DNA of 64,000 nucleotides from Archangium violaceum (GTDB lineage Bacteria; Myxococcota; Myxococcia; Myxococcales; Myxococcaceae), in the NCBI RefSeq assembly GCF_016887565.1, contig NZ_CP069396.1:1515001-1579000 (forward strand). The letters run 5' to 3'. A program made the position numbers and the translations under genes. The notes under the pieces were generated by a model. That model saw only the letters and a list, made by a program, of their open reading frames with translations, did no database searches and was not told where the DNA came from. Positions 42,316 to 52,386 of this stretch are shown here, piece by piece (the first letter of the stretch is position 1; every line of letters begins with the position of its first letter).

Positions 42316-43113
42316 GTGGTGGACACGCTCCTCGACATCCAGGGACTGAGCGCCGGTTATGGGCCCTCGCCCGTGCTGCGGGGCGTGGACTGCGCCGTGC
42401 GTGCGGGAGAGCTGTGGGCGGTGCTCGGGCCCAACGGCACGGGCAAGAGCACGTTGCTGCGAAGCGTGCTCGGAGCGATGCCCTGGACGCGCGGAGTCAT
42501 CCGGCTGCTGGGGCGGGATCGCTCGGAGTGGGAGGCGCGGGCGTTGGCGCGGCAGGTGGCGTGGGTGCCACAGACCGTCGAGTCGGCCGAGGGCTTCAGC
42601 GGACTGGAGCTGGTGCTGATGGGGCGCAGCCCGCACCTGGGACTGTGGGGGCTCACCTCGGCGAGCGACGAGGCGCTGGCGCGGGAGGTGATGGAGGAGC
42701 TCGAGGTGGCCTACCTGGCGGAGCGCTCCTGCGAGGCCATGTCCGGAGGCGAGCGCCGGATGCTGCTGCTGGCGCGCGGGCTGGTGCAGCAACCGAGGCT
42801 GTTGCTGCTGGATGAGCCCACGGCCTTCCTGGACGTGGCCCACCAGGTGGGGGCGCTGGAGCGCGTGCGCGAGCGGGTGGACGCGGGCCTGGGCGCGGTG
42901 GCGGTGCTCCACGACGTCAACCTCGCGGCGGCCTTCGCCACGCACGTGCTGCTGATGCGTGACGGATTGGTGCTGGCCCAGGGCCCCGCGTCGGACGTGC
43001 TCCAACGCGAGCGGCTCGAGGCCCTGTACGGTGTGCCCATGGAGATGGCGAGCGCGCCCTCGGGAGCGCGCCTGTTCGCCCCGCGGGCACGAGGGCCGGC
43101 CGAGCGTCGCTAG
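42316..43113 (+). CDS. btuD: ABC ATPase of the BtuD/FepC type
   Basis: A 265-aa ATPase. Walker A is GPNGTGKS at residues 38-45, the signature is MSGGERR and Walker B is LLLLDEPTAFLD. VPQTVESAEGFSGLELVLMG is typical of cobalamin/siderophore importers. It starts with GTG 20 bp after the kinase stop, without a clear ribosome site. No permease is adjacent. The only orphan FecCD permease in the window is the btuC-like gene 8.4 kb upstream, so I assign the pair on that basis. Confidence 0.78.
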   Translation: MVDTLLDIQGLSAGYGPSPVLRGVDCAVRAGELWAVLGPNGTGKSTLLRSVLGAMPWTRGVIRLLGRDRSEWEARALARQVAWVPQTVESAEGFSGLELVLMGRSPHLGLWGLTSASDEALAREVMEELEVAYLAERSCEAMSGGERRMLLLARGLVQQPRLLLLDEPTAFLDVAHQVGALERVRERVDAGLGAVAVLHDVNLAAAFATHVLLMRDGLVLAQGPASDVLQRERLEALYGVPMEMASAPSGARLFAPRARGPAERR

Positions 43114-43126
43114 CGTGCCCTGACAC

Positions 43127-43486
43127 CTACTTCAGTTGGTCCATGGCCATCTTCCGGGCCGAGTCCGTGCCCGAGCCCACGCCCAGGGGCGCGGCCCTGC
43201 GCTCGCGGGGCACCGGTTGGGGCTGGCTGAGCATGTAGGGCCCCTGGTCTTCCCGCGCCGCGGAGTCCGGGTGGGTCTGCCATCGGTCGCCGGTGGAAAG
43301 CCCCGCGCTGCCGGAGCCACCCTGAGGGCTCTCGGCGTCCGAGCCGGGGGGCGACTTGTACTTCTGTTGCTCGGGCGTGTAGGGCGGGCCCATTACCTTG
43401 GCGCCCTGCTCCTGATTCTGGACGCAACCCGCGGCGAGCGCTCCACCCAGCCCCAGAACGACCGTCCATCCCAACCAGCGCTTCAT
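43127..43486 (-). CDS. Small lipoprotein, unknown function
   Basis: A 119-aa protein with signal peptide and lipobox (LGGALAAGC). GGAGAG precedes the ATG at 43486. The mature part is polar, Pro/Ser/Gly-rich (YKSPPGSDAESP, GSGSAGLSTGDR) and probably disordered. It ends 13 bp from the convergent ATPase gene. No family recognised. Confidence 0.65.
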   Translation of the reverse strand: MKRWLGWTVVLGLGGALAAGCVQNQEQGAKVMGPPYTPEQQKYKSPPGSDAESPQGGSGSAGLSTGDRWQTHPDSAAREDQGPYMLSQPQPVPRERRAAPLGVGSGTDSARKMAMDQLK

Positions 43487-43747
43487 CGTCTCTCTCCTGA
43501 GGGAAATCCGTCCACTTCCTTTCATGGAAGGTAGGGATGGACAGGAGAGGGACCACGCCGGGAAGGAGCGCCCGCCCGGCGAGGGCTTCCTCGCCAGGCT
43601 TCTTCCTGGTGACGCGCTGGTGCTCGCGCGCATCATCCTGCCCGATGGCCCGCACGAGCAGGTGAAGCGCTGTCAGGGAACCCTGGGCTCACGAGCCGTC
43701 GACCCTGCTCCTGTTACCCTATACTCCTCGTCTTCCCCAGGGGGTGT

Positions 43748-43981
43748 ATGAATTGGCGACTCATCGCTTGTTCGACGCTGCTGCTGGCTGTCTGCACGGG
43801 ATGTCCACACGCATGGGGACGGGGAGGCACCATCGATCGGGCCACGGCCCAGGACATCGACGAGATGCTGCACGAGGAGGATTGCCCCCTGGATGTACCT
43901 ACCTGGAGGGCACTCTGTGCGAATCCTGAAGCCTGGGAGTCGCTCGAGTGCCCGCCAAAATGCCGGGTCATCTACCAATGA
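43748..43981 (+). CDS. Small Cys-containing lipoprotein
   Basis: A 77-aa protein with signal peptide and lipobox VCTGC. The mature peptide (ATAQDIDEMLHEEDCPLDVP, then ECPPKC) has four further Cys. It overlaps the next gene by ATGA, so the two are co-translated. Function unknown. Confidence 0.65.
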   Translation: MNWRLIACSTLLLAVCTGCPHAWGRGGTIDRATAQDIDEMLHEEDCPLDVPTWRALCANPEAWESLECPPKCRVIYQ

Positions 43982-44844
43982 AGTGGCGTATGCCGCTCGC
44001 CATTCTTGTCGGGCTGCTTCTCGTGGCGCCGTTGGCCGGGTTGCTCCTCACGCTCTTCAACCGAGGGGCGCGACAGGCTTCGGACCCGAGGATGATCCCG
44101 ATGCTTTCTCCCGGGGAACGCCAGGGCCTGCTGACCTATGGACGCCAATGTCAGAGGAGCGATGAGTGTGAGTCTCCGCTCGGCTGTCTCTTCGATACGC
44201 GATTCATGACGAGCTACTGTACCGACAGCAGGTGCGTGACGGACCAGGACTGCTCGGAGGGATTCACCTGCCGCATCATGCCTCTGCGGGATGGCGTTTC
44301 CCGGGTCCGCATCTGTGCGCTCGTGGGGGTCAGGAGGGAGGGAGAGCCCTGCCTGGCATCATCCGACACACGTGAGTATGGGTGTGGGCCGGGGCTTTCC
44401 TGTCAGGGACGGTGTGGCCGCCCCTGCCGGTTGGAGGAGCCCGCGAGCTGCACCGAGGGATTCTTCTGCAACGACAGCCTTTACGGCCCTTCCTGCCTGC
44501 CCACGTGTGAGGGCCGGTCTTGTCCAGAAGGTCAGCAGTGCATCCGGGCCGACAAGCTTGCTTCGGTGTGCGCCGCGGTTCGCGGCCAGAACTGTCAGCA
44601 GCGGTCTTGCCCCGAGGGACAGAAGTGTCTGGTGCGCGAGCCTCCAAACCGTCCAGGCGAAGCCTGGATGGAGTGCGTCACGTTCTGCGGCTCGGGTGGG
44701 CGCTCTTGTCCCGAGGGGCTCGTCTGTCATCAGTCCAGGTGCCGGACGCCGTGTGACCCGGACGTCCCCGGAGCATGTGAACCCCACCAGAAATGCCGCC
44801 GCGATTCGGACGGTCAGCCCTGGACGTGCGAGCCAGACTTTTGA
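43978..44844 (+). CDS. Cys-rich membrane-anchored extracytoplasmic protein
   Basis: A 288-aa protein with one N-terminal membrane segment (PLAILVGLLLVAPLAGLLLTLF) and an extracellular part with more than 25 Cys. Repeats of the form CPEGQ(K/Q)C and C-x4-5-DC recur (SCPEGQQCIRAD, SCPEGQKCLVRE, SCPEGLVCHQ). It looks like a disulfide-stabilised, EGF-like surface protein. It is coupled to the small lipoprotein upstream. Partner and function are unknown. Confidence 0.7.
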   Translation: MKWRMPLAILVGLLLVAPLAGLLLTLFNRGARQASDPRMIPMLSPGERQGLLTYGRQCQRSDECESPLGCLFDTRFMTSYCTDSRCVTDQDCSEGFTCRIMPLRDGVSRVRICALVGVRREGEPCLASSDTREYGCGPGLSCQGRCGRPCRLEEPASCTEGFFCNDSLYGPSCLPTCEGRSCPEGQQCIRADKLASVCAAVRGQNCQQRSCPEGQKCLVREPPNRPGEAWMECVTFCGSGGRSCPEGLVCHQSRCRTPCDPDVPGACEPHQKCRRDSDGQPWTCEPDF

Positions 44845-44870
44845 GGTGGACGAGGCCTGCCTCGAACCTC
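44843..44870. terminator. Terminator-like hairpin between convergent genes
   Basis: Nested inverted repeats: GAGGT/ACCTC outside and CGAGG/CCTCG inside, between the Cys-rich gene stop (44844) and the DUF1275 stop (44878). No U-run. Confidence 0.4.
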
Positions 44871-44877
44871 CTCCCGC

Positions 44878-45633
44878 TCAGGTGGCGGGCGCGCGGGCCC
44901 CGGCGGGGCTGACGTCGAGCGCCATCACCAGGAGCAGCACGACGCACGGGGTGGCCATGGCGGGCGCGCCGATGCGCAGGAAGAGGGCCGAGCCGAGCAC
45001 ACTGCCACTCAGGAACGCGAGCACCAGTCCCAGGTGGAGCCGGGTGCGCTCGAACTGCTCGGCCGAGGGCAACTCACGCACCTTGTGCCAGAGGCCGAGC
45101 AGACCGCGCTCGCGCACGCCGTCGCGCACCCAGACGACCATGCGCACCAGTTGAATGCCGATGTCGGTGAGCACTCCGGTGAGGTGGGTGGTGCGCACCA
45201 CCGCGCCCGAGACCCGGGTGACGAGCGCGTTCTGCAGCCCCATGGCGAAGGCCAGGCCCCACATGAGCGTGGGCTCGTTGCTCTCGGGGTGCTCGTGCGT
45301 CCAGAGGCCGATGGCGCCCAGGGTCACCATCTCCACGAAGAGGGCCGGGGTGTGGCGGCCGCGCCGCCGGTGGCGCGAGGCATCCAGCAGCGCCGCGGCG
45401 GTGATGGCACCCACGACGAAGGCGAGAACCAGCTTGCCGGCCACGAGCGCGCCGCTCCACCGTCCCGTCGCGACCGCCTCGCCCACCGCGGAGACGTGCC
45501 CCGTCATGTGGGTGAGGTGCTGGCCGAAGGCGAAGAAGCTGGTGGCGTTGACCGCTCCCGCCGCCCCGGCCAGCAGCAGGGCGAGTGTGGAATACGCCAG
45601 GCGGTTGCGCGACGAGGTCGCGGCGCTGAACAT
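44878..45633 (-). CDS. DUF1275 (YoaK) family membrane protein
   Basis: A 251-aa inner-membrane protein with six to seven helices. Family hallmarks are AGAAGAVNATSFFAFGQHLTHMTGH-type sequence, read in pieces as AGAVNATSFFAFG and HMTGHVSAVG, plus AMGLQNALVTRVSGAVVRTTHLTG at the centre. Its function is unknown; transport has been proposed for the family. It reads with the HIT and GT22 genes upstream, 64 bp after the HIT stop. Confidence 0.88.
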   Translation of the reverse strand: MFSAATSSRNRLAYSTLALLLAGAAGAVNATSFFAFGQHLTHMTGHVSAVGEAVATGRWSGALVAGKLVLAFVVGAITAAALLDASRHRRRGRHTPALFVEMVTLGAIGLWTHEHPESNEPTLMWGLAFAMGLQNALVTRVSGAVVRTTHLTGVLTDIGIQLVRMVVWVRDGVRERGLLGLWHKVRELPSAEQFERTRLHLGLVLAFLSGSVLGSALFLRIGAPAMATPCVVLLLVMALDVSPAGARAPAT

Positions 45634-45697
45634 GGCTACGGCATCCCAGGAGAGACGGTGGATGCCTTTCTACCACGCGCGCGCACTCCACCGACAG

Positions 45698-46042
45698 CTA
45701 GCCTGGTGGCCACTCCATGGGGCGTCCGCCGAGCACGTGCAGGTGGATGTGGAACACCGTCTGTCCGGCGTCGCGGTGCGTGTTCATCACCAGCCGGTAG
45801 CCCTTGTCGGCGATTCCCCGCTGGTGGGCCAGCTTCGCCGCGGTGAGGTACAGGTGGCCCACCAGCTCGCGGTGGTCCCCCGTGAGGTCATTCACCGTGG
45901 GGATGTGCTCCAGGGGAATCACGAGCAGGTGCGTGGGGGCCTGGGGATTGACGTCCTCGAGGGCCATGCACTGCTCGTCCTTGTGCAACACCCTGGCGGG
46001 GATGTGGCCATCGCGAATCTTGCAGAAGATGCAGTCAGACAT
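45698..46042 (-). CDS. HIT-family nucleotide-binding protein (HinT-like)
   Basis: A 114-aa protein of the HinT branch. DCIFCKI at the N-terminus holds a Cys pair often binding zinc, and the catalytic triad motif is HIHLHV near residue 98. It hydrolyses nucleoside phosphoramidates in characterised members. Full length, ATG at 46042. It is between the GT22 and DUF1275 genes on the same strand. Confidence 0.92.
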   Translation of the reverse strand: MSDCIFCKIRDGHIPARVLHKDEQCMALEDVNPQAPTHLLVIPLEHIPTVNDLTGDHRELVGHLYLTAAKLAHQRGIADKGYRLVMNTHRDAGQTVFHIHLHVLGGRPMEWPPG

Positions 46043-46104
46043 AGACGCTCCGGATTAGCAGCGCGGCGCGGCGGTGGGAATGGCCCTCGCGTACGAACGT
46101 CGGC

Positions 46105-47571
46105 TCACGGGAGACGCGAGCTCCAGGCCGGGTCCGGAGCGCAGCGCGTGTTCGGCAGCCGCACGAGGACGAACGGGCCCTCGGAGGCCACCACCTCGCC
46201 CGCGACCGCCCCTCCCGCCACGGTGAGGACGTGGCTGTAGTGGCCGGACGCGTGTCCCGGGCCGTTGTGGGCGTAGAGGGGCACGTCGCGATGGAAGTAG
46301 CTGTAGCCGCCCGTCCAGGCCAGGTGCACCGCCTCCACCTTCAGGCCGCACACGTCCGGGAGCCGCCCGGCGGTGATGAGCAGCCGGTTGAGGGGACCGA
46401 AGTCGTCCCAGGCGCTCGCCCGGGGCTTCAGGTCCTCGTACTGCCCCAGGTCCCCGAAGGTGAGCCGCCCCACGCGCAGGCCGGAGAAGCCCGCCACCGC
46501 CACCACCGCCAGGGGCAGGGCCAGCCGCGCGGGCGAGGGCGGCAGGTGGCGCAGCACCGCGTCCAGCCCCACGCCGGCGAGCGCGGCGAACAGGGGCAGC
46601 ACGGGCACCAGGAAGCGCAGCTCCTTGTGCGGCTGAAGCGCGTGGAGCAGGAAGAAGGCGGCGGCCATGCCCAGCAGGCCCGGGGCCCTCCTCGCCGCGA
46701 GCAGTGAGAGCCCCACGCCCACCACCGTGACGGCGCCCATGGAGCGCATCAGGACGCGGCCGTAGTATTCGAAGGGCGCGGTGCCCCAGAGGGCGGCCTT
46801 GCCCTGCAGGAGGTTGAAGTCCAGGTAGACGATGGCCGAGTGGAACCAGCGGCCCCAGGTGAGCCGGTCCAGCAGCCCGAAGAGGAAGGCCCACCCGGCG
46901 AGCACGGCCAGCGCATCACGCGCCCCCCGCCAGTCGCGCCGCGCCACCAGCACCCCGAGGAGGCCCACGCAGAAGACGCCATTCTGCAGGCGCAGCAGCA
47001 CGGCCAGCCCCAGCAGCGAGGCCCCGGCCACCCCCGCGCGCCGCGAGGCCCCCGGGGTGAGCGCCAGGGCCAGTCCCAGCACCACGGGCAGCGCCGAGGC
47101 GTTCTCGCTCATGGCCCGGGGGGCGAAGTACAGGGGCACCGCCGTGAGCGCGAAGAGGCTGGCCCCCGCCGCCGAGGCCAGTGCCGACGCCCCGTACGCC
47201 CTTGCCAGCCGCCAGCTCCCCCAGGCCGTGGCCGCGCCGAGCAGCGCGAAGACGCCTCGCGTCAGGCCCAGGTACCCGCGCGGCTCCCCCAGCCCCACCC
47301 ACGTGGCCAGCTCGAACAGGGCCGCCACCAGCCCGGGCAGGGCCCAGTTTCGCGCCCCCTCGATGAACTCCCACGCCCGCAGGCCGTAGCCGAAGACGAG
47401 ACGGTGGGCCGGTTCCAGGCTTTGATAGACCTCGTCCGGCCAGTAGATGCCGTCATTCGACAGGCCCAACCACACCCGGAGTGCGGCTCCCACCCCGAGC
47501 GCCAGCACGAGGATGGCCCGAGCGAGGGGCCGCTCGGTGGATTCTCCAGGGGTGGGAGTGGGAGCGGACAT
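46105..47571 (-). CDS. GT22-type polyprenyl-phosphate-dependent mannosyltransferase
   Basis: A 488-aa integral membrane glycosyltransferase with about ten helices. The first luminal loop has WPDEVYQSLEPAHRLVFGYG, with the DE pair of GT-C enzymes. QPHKELRFLVPVLPLF matches the HKExRF signature of family 22 (ALG9/ALG12/PIG-B). The C-terminal 120 residues are periplasmic. Sugar donor and acceptor in bacteria are unclear; a glycolipid or surface glycan is likely. It is divergent from hprK with a 49-bp gap. Confidence 0.82.
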   Translation of the reverse strand: MSAPTPTPGESTERPLARAILVLALGVGAALRVWLGLSNDGIYWPDEVYQSLEPAHRLVFGYGLRAWEFIEGARNWALPGLVAALFELATWVGLGEPRGYLGLTRGVFALLGAATAWGSWRLARAYGASALASAAGASLFALTAVPLYFAPRAMSENASALPVVLGLALALTPGASRRAGVAGASLLGLAVLLRLQNGVFCVGLLGVLVARRDWRGARDALAVLAGWAFLFGLLDRLTWGRWFHSAIVYLDFNLLQGKAALWGTAPFEYYGRVLMRSMGAVTVVGVGLSLLAARRAPGLLGMAAAFFLLHALQPHKELRFLVPVLPLFAALAGVGLDAVLRHLPPSPARLALPLAVVAVAGFSGLRVGRLTFGDLGQYEDLKPRASAWDDFGPLNRLLITAGRLPDVCGLKVEAVHLAWTGGYSYFHRDVPLYAHNGPGHASGHYSHVLTVAGGAVAGEVVASEGPFVLVRLPNTRCAPDPAWSSRLP

Positions 47572-47620
47572 GAGGGTTCACCACGCAAAAGGTCCGGCGG
47601 GTGATATTCCACCCCTGCCG

Positions 47621-48582
<962 letters not shown>

Positions 48583-48586
<4 letters not shown>

Positions 48587-49449
48587 GCACCGCTCCGGCC
48601 AAGCACATCGTCGTCATCACGGGCATGTCCGGTTCGGGCAAGTCCACCGCCATCCGCGCCCTGGAAGACGTCAACTTCTTCTGCATCGACAACCTGCCGG
48701 TGCTGCTGCTGCCCAAGCTGACCGAGCTCGCCGGTGGCGGCCAGTTCGAGCACCTGGCGCTGGTGGTGGATGCGCGCGAGGGCATCTTCCTGCAGGAGGC
48801 GCCCCGGGTGCTCGACGAGGTGCGCCGGGCGGGGCACCACGTGGAGGTGCTCTTCCTGAACGCCAGCGACGAGAGCCTCATCCGCCGCTTCAGCGAGACG
48901 CGCCGCCGTCACCCGCTGGCCCCCACGGGCAGCGTGGCCGAGGGCATCCGCGCCGAGCGCGAGGCGCTCAAGGACCTGCGGGAGATGGCCGACCAGGTCA
49001 TCGACTCGTCGGCGCTCAACGTGCACGACCTCAAGCGCATGGTGCAGGCGCGCTTCAACCCGGAGCCGGCGAGCGGGCCTTCTCTGTCGGTGATGAGCTT
49101 CGGCTTCCGTCACGGCGTGCCGCCGCAGGCGGACCTGGTCCTCGACGTGCGCTTCCTGCCCAACCCGTACTTCGTCCCGGAGCTCAAGGGGCTGACGGGG
49201 AAGGACCCGCGCGTGGCCGCGTACGTGCTGGACCGCGAGGAGACGCAGCAGTTCGTGGAGAAGGTGGTGGACCTCTGCCAGTTCCTCTTCCCGCGCTACC
49301 AGAAGGAGGGCAAGGCGTACCTCACGGTGGCGCTGGGGTGCACGGGCGGTAAGCACCGCTCGGTGGCCATCGCCGAGGAGTTGCGCAAGCGTCTGTCCGG
49401 GGACCACCCGCGCGTGCAGCTCTGGGACCGGGACATCGAGAAGGAGTAG
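48583..49449 (+). CDS. rapZ: RapZ/YvcJ-type nucleotide-binding protein
   Basis: A 288-aa P-loop protein, full length for the family. Walker A is GMSGSGKS at residues 14-21. The C-terminal half has [20 protein letters not shown] and [16 protein letters not shown]. In E. coli RapZ is an RNase adaptor controlling glucosamine-6-phosphate synthase; in other bacteria its role is less clear. GTG start coupled to hprK. Co-location with hprK and ptsH is conserved in many proteobacteria. Confidence 0.93.
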
Positions 49450-49909
49450 GCGCCGTTCCCAGCCCTCCCGCCCCGCGCACGGGCCGTGGGCCCGGGGGCT
49501 CGGTGGTGGGCGCCACCTTCACCTCGATCGTCCTCGAGCTGAGCTGGTGGTTCCCCGCTGGCTGAGCCCTCGCTCACCCACCGACATGGGGGCCGTACCC
49601 GCGTCCTCCACCTCCGTCCTCACACCCCTGTCCACGGACCTCCATCTGGTCGAGAGGGCGATGCGCGGGGAAGGGGGGTCCTTCCCGCCTGCCCGCACTG
49701 CTTCCTCGTCTGGCAGCCGACAGCCTTTCGTTTCCTGGGCCGTGAAATTGTGGGCGGTGGGGCGGGACCTGTCTTACGTTCTTCCTGCAAGAGGAGGTGG
49801 GATGGGGTAGGGAGCAGGCTTGGGTGCCAGCGGAAACTTTCGGTGGGGGTTGCGCATCGCACCATTCAGGCGTAGTCAGGCAGCCCGGGGGGGCTGGTGA
49901 GAGGTGATC
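49450..49909. other. Intergenic region upstream of the PTS genes
   Basis: About 460 bp with no gene I can support. It probably holds the promoter of the PTS operon. I find no strong hairpin terminator and no convincing -35/-10 or sigma-54 site. Confidence 0.4.
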
Positions 49910-50356
49910 ATGGTCGGCCTCGTAGTGGCATCGCACGGACGTCTGGCGGACGAGCTGGTGGCGACCGCTGAGCAGATCGTGGGCAAGCTGCCCGCGGTGG
50001 CGACCTGCAACATCGAGCCTGGGACCTCTGTCGAGGACCTCCGGGTGAAGATGCGGCAGGCGGTCAGCGGCGTGGACCAGGGCGATGGCGTCATCGTCAT
50101 GGCCGACCTCTTCGGCGGCACTCCTTGTAAGGAGTCGCTGATGATGTGCTCGGAGCGCTGCCAGTCGGGTAAGCTGGAAGTGCTCGCGGGCGTCAACCTC
50201 CCCATGCTCCTGAAGGCCAACTCCCTGCGTTCCGAGGAGATGCCGCTGGCGGAGATGGCCACCCAGTTGATGTCCTACGGCCAGCGCAACATCACCTGTG
50301 CTTCGGCCCTGTTGCGCGAGGCGCAGCAGCGTCAGCAGGATGTGCCGCGAACTTGA
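49910..50356 (+). CDS. PTS mannose-family EIIA
   Basis: A 148-aa cytoplasmic phosphocarrier. The phosphorylated His9 lies in VVASHGRLADEL, and DLFGGTPCKESL is the second family motif. The ATG at 49910 has GAGAGG at good spacing. It takes phosphate from HPr and passes it to EIIB, encoded next after 33 bp. Confidence 0.92.
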   Translation: MVGLVVASHGRLADELVATAEQIVGKLPAVATCNIEPGTSVEDLRVKMRQAVSGVDQGDGVIVMADLFGGTPCKESLMMCSERCQSGKLEVLAGVNLPMLLKANSLRSEEMPLAEMATQLMSYGQRNITCASALLREAQQRQQDVPRT

Positions 50357-50389
50357 CGGCCCCCCAAGGGTGGGCGATTCGAGTCTGCC

Positions 50390-50875
50390 GTGATCACCCT
50401 GGTCCGCGTCGACAACCGCCTCATCCATGGTCAGGTCGTCGAGGCCTGGCTCCCCCACTTGAAGGTCTCGCGCGTCGTCGTCGCTGACGACGAGGCCGCC
50501 TCGAGCCCGTTGGTGCGTGCCGCCATGGCCCTGGCGGTGCAGAGCGCCATCGAGGTGCAGATCCTCCCCCTGGCGCAGGTGGACTTCGCGGCCATCTCGA
50601 AGGACGCGGTGAAGACGCTGGTGCTGCTGCGGGACGTGGCGGCGGTGCCCTTCGCCCAGGCGCACGGGTTGAAGGTGGATCAGCTCAACCTGGGCAACGT
50701 GCACTTCGGGACGGGCCGGCGGCAGGTGTCCCCGTCCGTCTTCCTGGCCGAGTCGGAGCTGCAGGCACTGCAGCGGCTGGCGGGCGAGGGGGTGCGGGTG
50801 GAGGCGAGGGCGGTGCCGGTGGAGAAGCCGGTGGAGCTGCCGGAACTGCAAGAGCGCTGGGGAAAGGCCGGGTGA
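50390..50875 (+). CDS. PTS mannose/fructose/sorbose-family EIIB
   Basis: A 161-aa cytoplasmic phosphotransfer protein. The active His13 is in RVDNRLIHGQVVEAW, a complete family signature, and LNLGNVHFGTGRR is also typical. GTG start. It transfers phosphate to the incoming sugar at the IIC/IID complex. Confidence 0.93.
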   Translation: MITLVRVDNRLIHGQVVEAWLPHLKVSRVVVADDEAASSPLVRAAMALAVQSAIEVQILPLAQVDFAAISKDAVKTLVLLRDVAAVPFAQAHGLKVDQLNLGNVHFGTGRRQVSPSVFLAESELQALQRLAGEGVRVEARAVPVEKPVELPELQERWGKAG

Positions 50876-50879
50876 GTCC

Positions 50880-51599
50880 GTGAGCGTGGGCTGGACCCAG
50901 GTGGCGCTCGCTGGCGTCTGGGGCGGCCTCGTCGCGGTGGAGCGCAAGGCCTTCCTCCAGGCCATGTTCTCCCGTCCCCTGGTGTCGGCCACCGTCATGG
51001 GGCTGCTGCTCAACGACGTGCCCTCGGGACTCTTCGTGGGCATGCTGCTGGAGCTCTTCCACCTGGGGACGGCGAACCTGGGCGCCTCGCTGCCGGACAA
51101 CGACACGCTGTCGGCCACCGGCACCTCGGCGGCGGCGGCCACCATGGCGGCGGCCACCGGCGCGGGCTCCACCCCGGCCCTCTGGTCGCTCGCGGTGCTC
51201 CTCTTCGTGGGGCTGGGGCGCGTGGGACAGCTCGTGGACCGGGCCCTGGAGCGCTACTCGGCGCGGCTGGCCCGCAAGGCCATGGCCTCGGCCGAGGCCG
51301 GTCAGCTCACCCGGGCCATGCAGCAGAACCTCTGGGGCATGTGGCCCCACTTCGTCCTCTTCGGGGCGATGACGGCCTCGTGCGCGCTGGCGGGCTTCTT
51401 CATCGGTCCGCTGCTGGAGCGGATGCCCCTGCCGCTGCTGCGCGGCCTGGCGTGGGCCTATCCCGCCATGGCCTCGGTGGCGGCCTCCCTCGCCGCCAAG
51501 GGCAGCCATGCCCGGCGCGCCCCCATGTATGCGGGCGTGGGCGCCGCCGTCGTCACCGTGGTGGTCGTCCTCCTCACCACCCTGCGGGGGTGTTCATGA
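50880..51599 (+). CDS. PTS mannose/sorbose-family EIIC
   Basis: A 239-aa inner-membrane subunit with about six to seven helices. VAVERKAFLQAMFSRPLVSATVMG and GMLLELFHLGTANLGASLPDNDT-type sequence (read in pieces) are EIIC-sorbose hallmarks. GTG start 4 bp after the IIB stop. It forms the sugar path with IID. Confidence 0.9.
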   Translation: MSVGWTQVALAGVWGGLVAVERKAFLQAMFSRPLVSATVMGLLLNDVPSGLFVGMLLELFHLGTANLGASLPDNDTLSATGTSAAAATMAAATGAGSTPALWSLAVLLFVGLGRVGQLVDRALERYSARLARKAMASAEAGQLTRAMQQNLWGMWPHFVLFGAMTASCALAGFFIGPLLERMPLPLLRGLAWAYPAMASVAASLAAKGSHARRAPMYAGVGAAVVTVVVVLLTTLRGCS

Positions 51600-52363
51600 G
51601 CGTGGCCAGCCCGCCGCTCAGCCGGGGAGTGCTGCTGCGCGTCTTCCTGCGCTCGCTCTTCCTGCAGGCCTCGTGGAACCCGCAGGGCATGCAGAACCTG
51701 GGGCTGGCCTACGCCCTCTACCCGGCCCTGGAGCGGCTCTACCCGGAGAAGCAGGACCTGGAGACGGCGGTGCGCCGCCACCTGGTCTTCTTCAACACCC
51801 ACCCCTACGTGGCGGCGGCCATCGTGGGAGGCGTCCTCTACCATGAGCAGCGGATTGCCCGGGGCGAGGAGCCACCGGACAAGGTGGTGGCCTTCAAGGC
51901 GGCGCTCATGGGGCCGCTGGCGGCGCTGGGGGACGGCTTCTTCTGGCTGTCGCTCAAGCCGGCGACGGGGGCGGTGTGCGCGGCGCTGGTGCCGGTGCTG
52001 GCGGCGTGGGCGGCGGTGCTCTTCCTCTTCCTCTACAACCTCGTCCACCTGACGCTCCGGGCCCGGCTGTACTTGCTGGGACTGACACTGGGGGACAGGC
52101 TGGTGGAGGCGGTGGCGCGGGCCAACCTCCCCACCCGGGGCGCCCGGCTGCGGGCGGTGGCGGCGGCGTGCGCTGGCGGGCTGGCCGCCTGGCTGGCGGT
52201 CACCTTCGGTGCCAACGCGGGGGGCCGGTTCGCGCCCCTGTTGTCCGCGGGCTGCCTGGCCCTGGGGGTGCTGTCCTACTTTCTGGTGTCGCGTCGGGTT
52301 CCCAACTACGTGGTGCTCTACCTCGCCGCGGGCCTTGCCTGTGCGGCCGGAGCCTTCCTTTAG
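51596..52363 (+). CDS. PTS mannose/sorbose-family EIID
   Basis: A 255-aa inner-membrane subunit. FLQASWNPQGMQNLGLAYAL and HPYVAAAIVGGVLYHEQRIA match EIID-AGA/Man proteins, and GPLAALGDGFFWLSLKP is the re-entrant loop region. ATGA overlap with EIIC. Complete, so the sugar porter IIA-IIB-IIC-IID is intact. Confidence 0.9.
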   Translation: MSVASPPLSRGVLLRVFLRSLFLQASWNPQGMQNLGLAYALYPALERLYPEKQDLETAVRRHLVFFNTHPYVAAAIVGGVLYHEQRIARGEEPPDKVVAFKAALMGPLAALGDGFFWLSLKPATGAVCAALVPVLAAWAAVLFLFLYNLVHLTLRARLYLLGLTLGDRLVEAVARANLPTRGARLRAVAAACAGGLAAWLAVTFGANAGGRFAPLLSAGCLALGVLSYFLVSRRVPNYVVLYLAAGLACAAGAFL

Positions 52364-52386
52364 AAGAGGGAGAATAGGGACTGGCA

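Noticed and set aside
49450-49909. A sigma-54 promoter before the PTS genes
   Set aside because: GG and GC dinucleotides occur, but none has the required spacing within a TGGCAC-N5-TTGC-like sequence.
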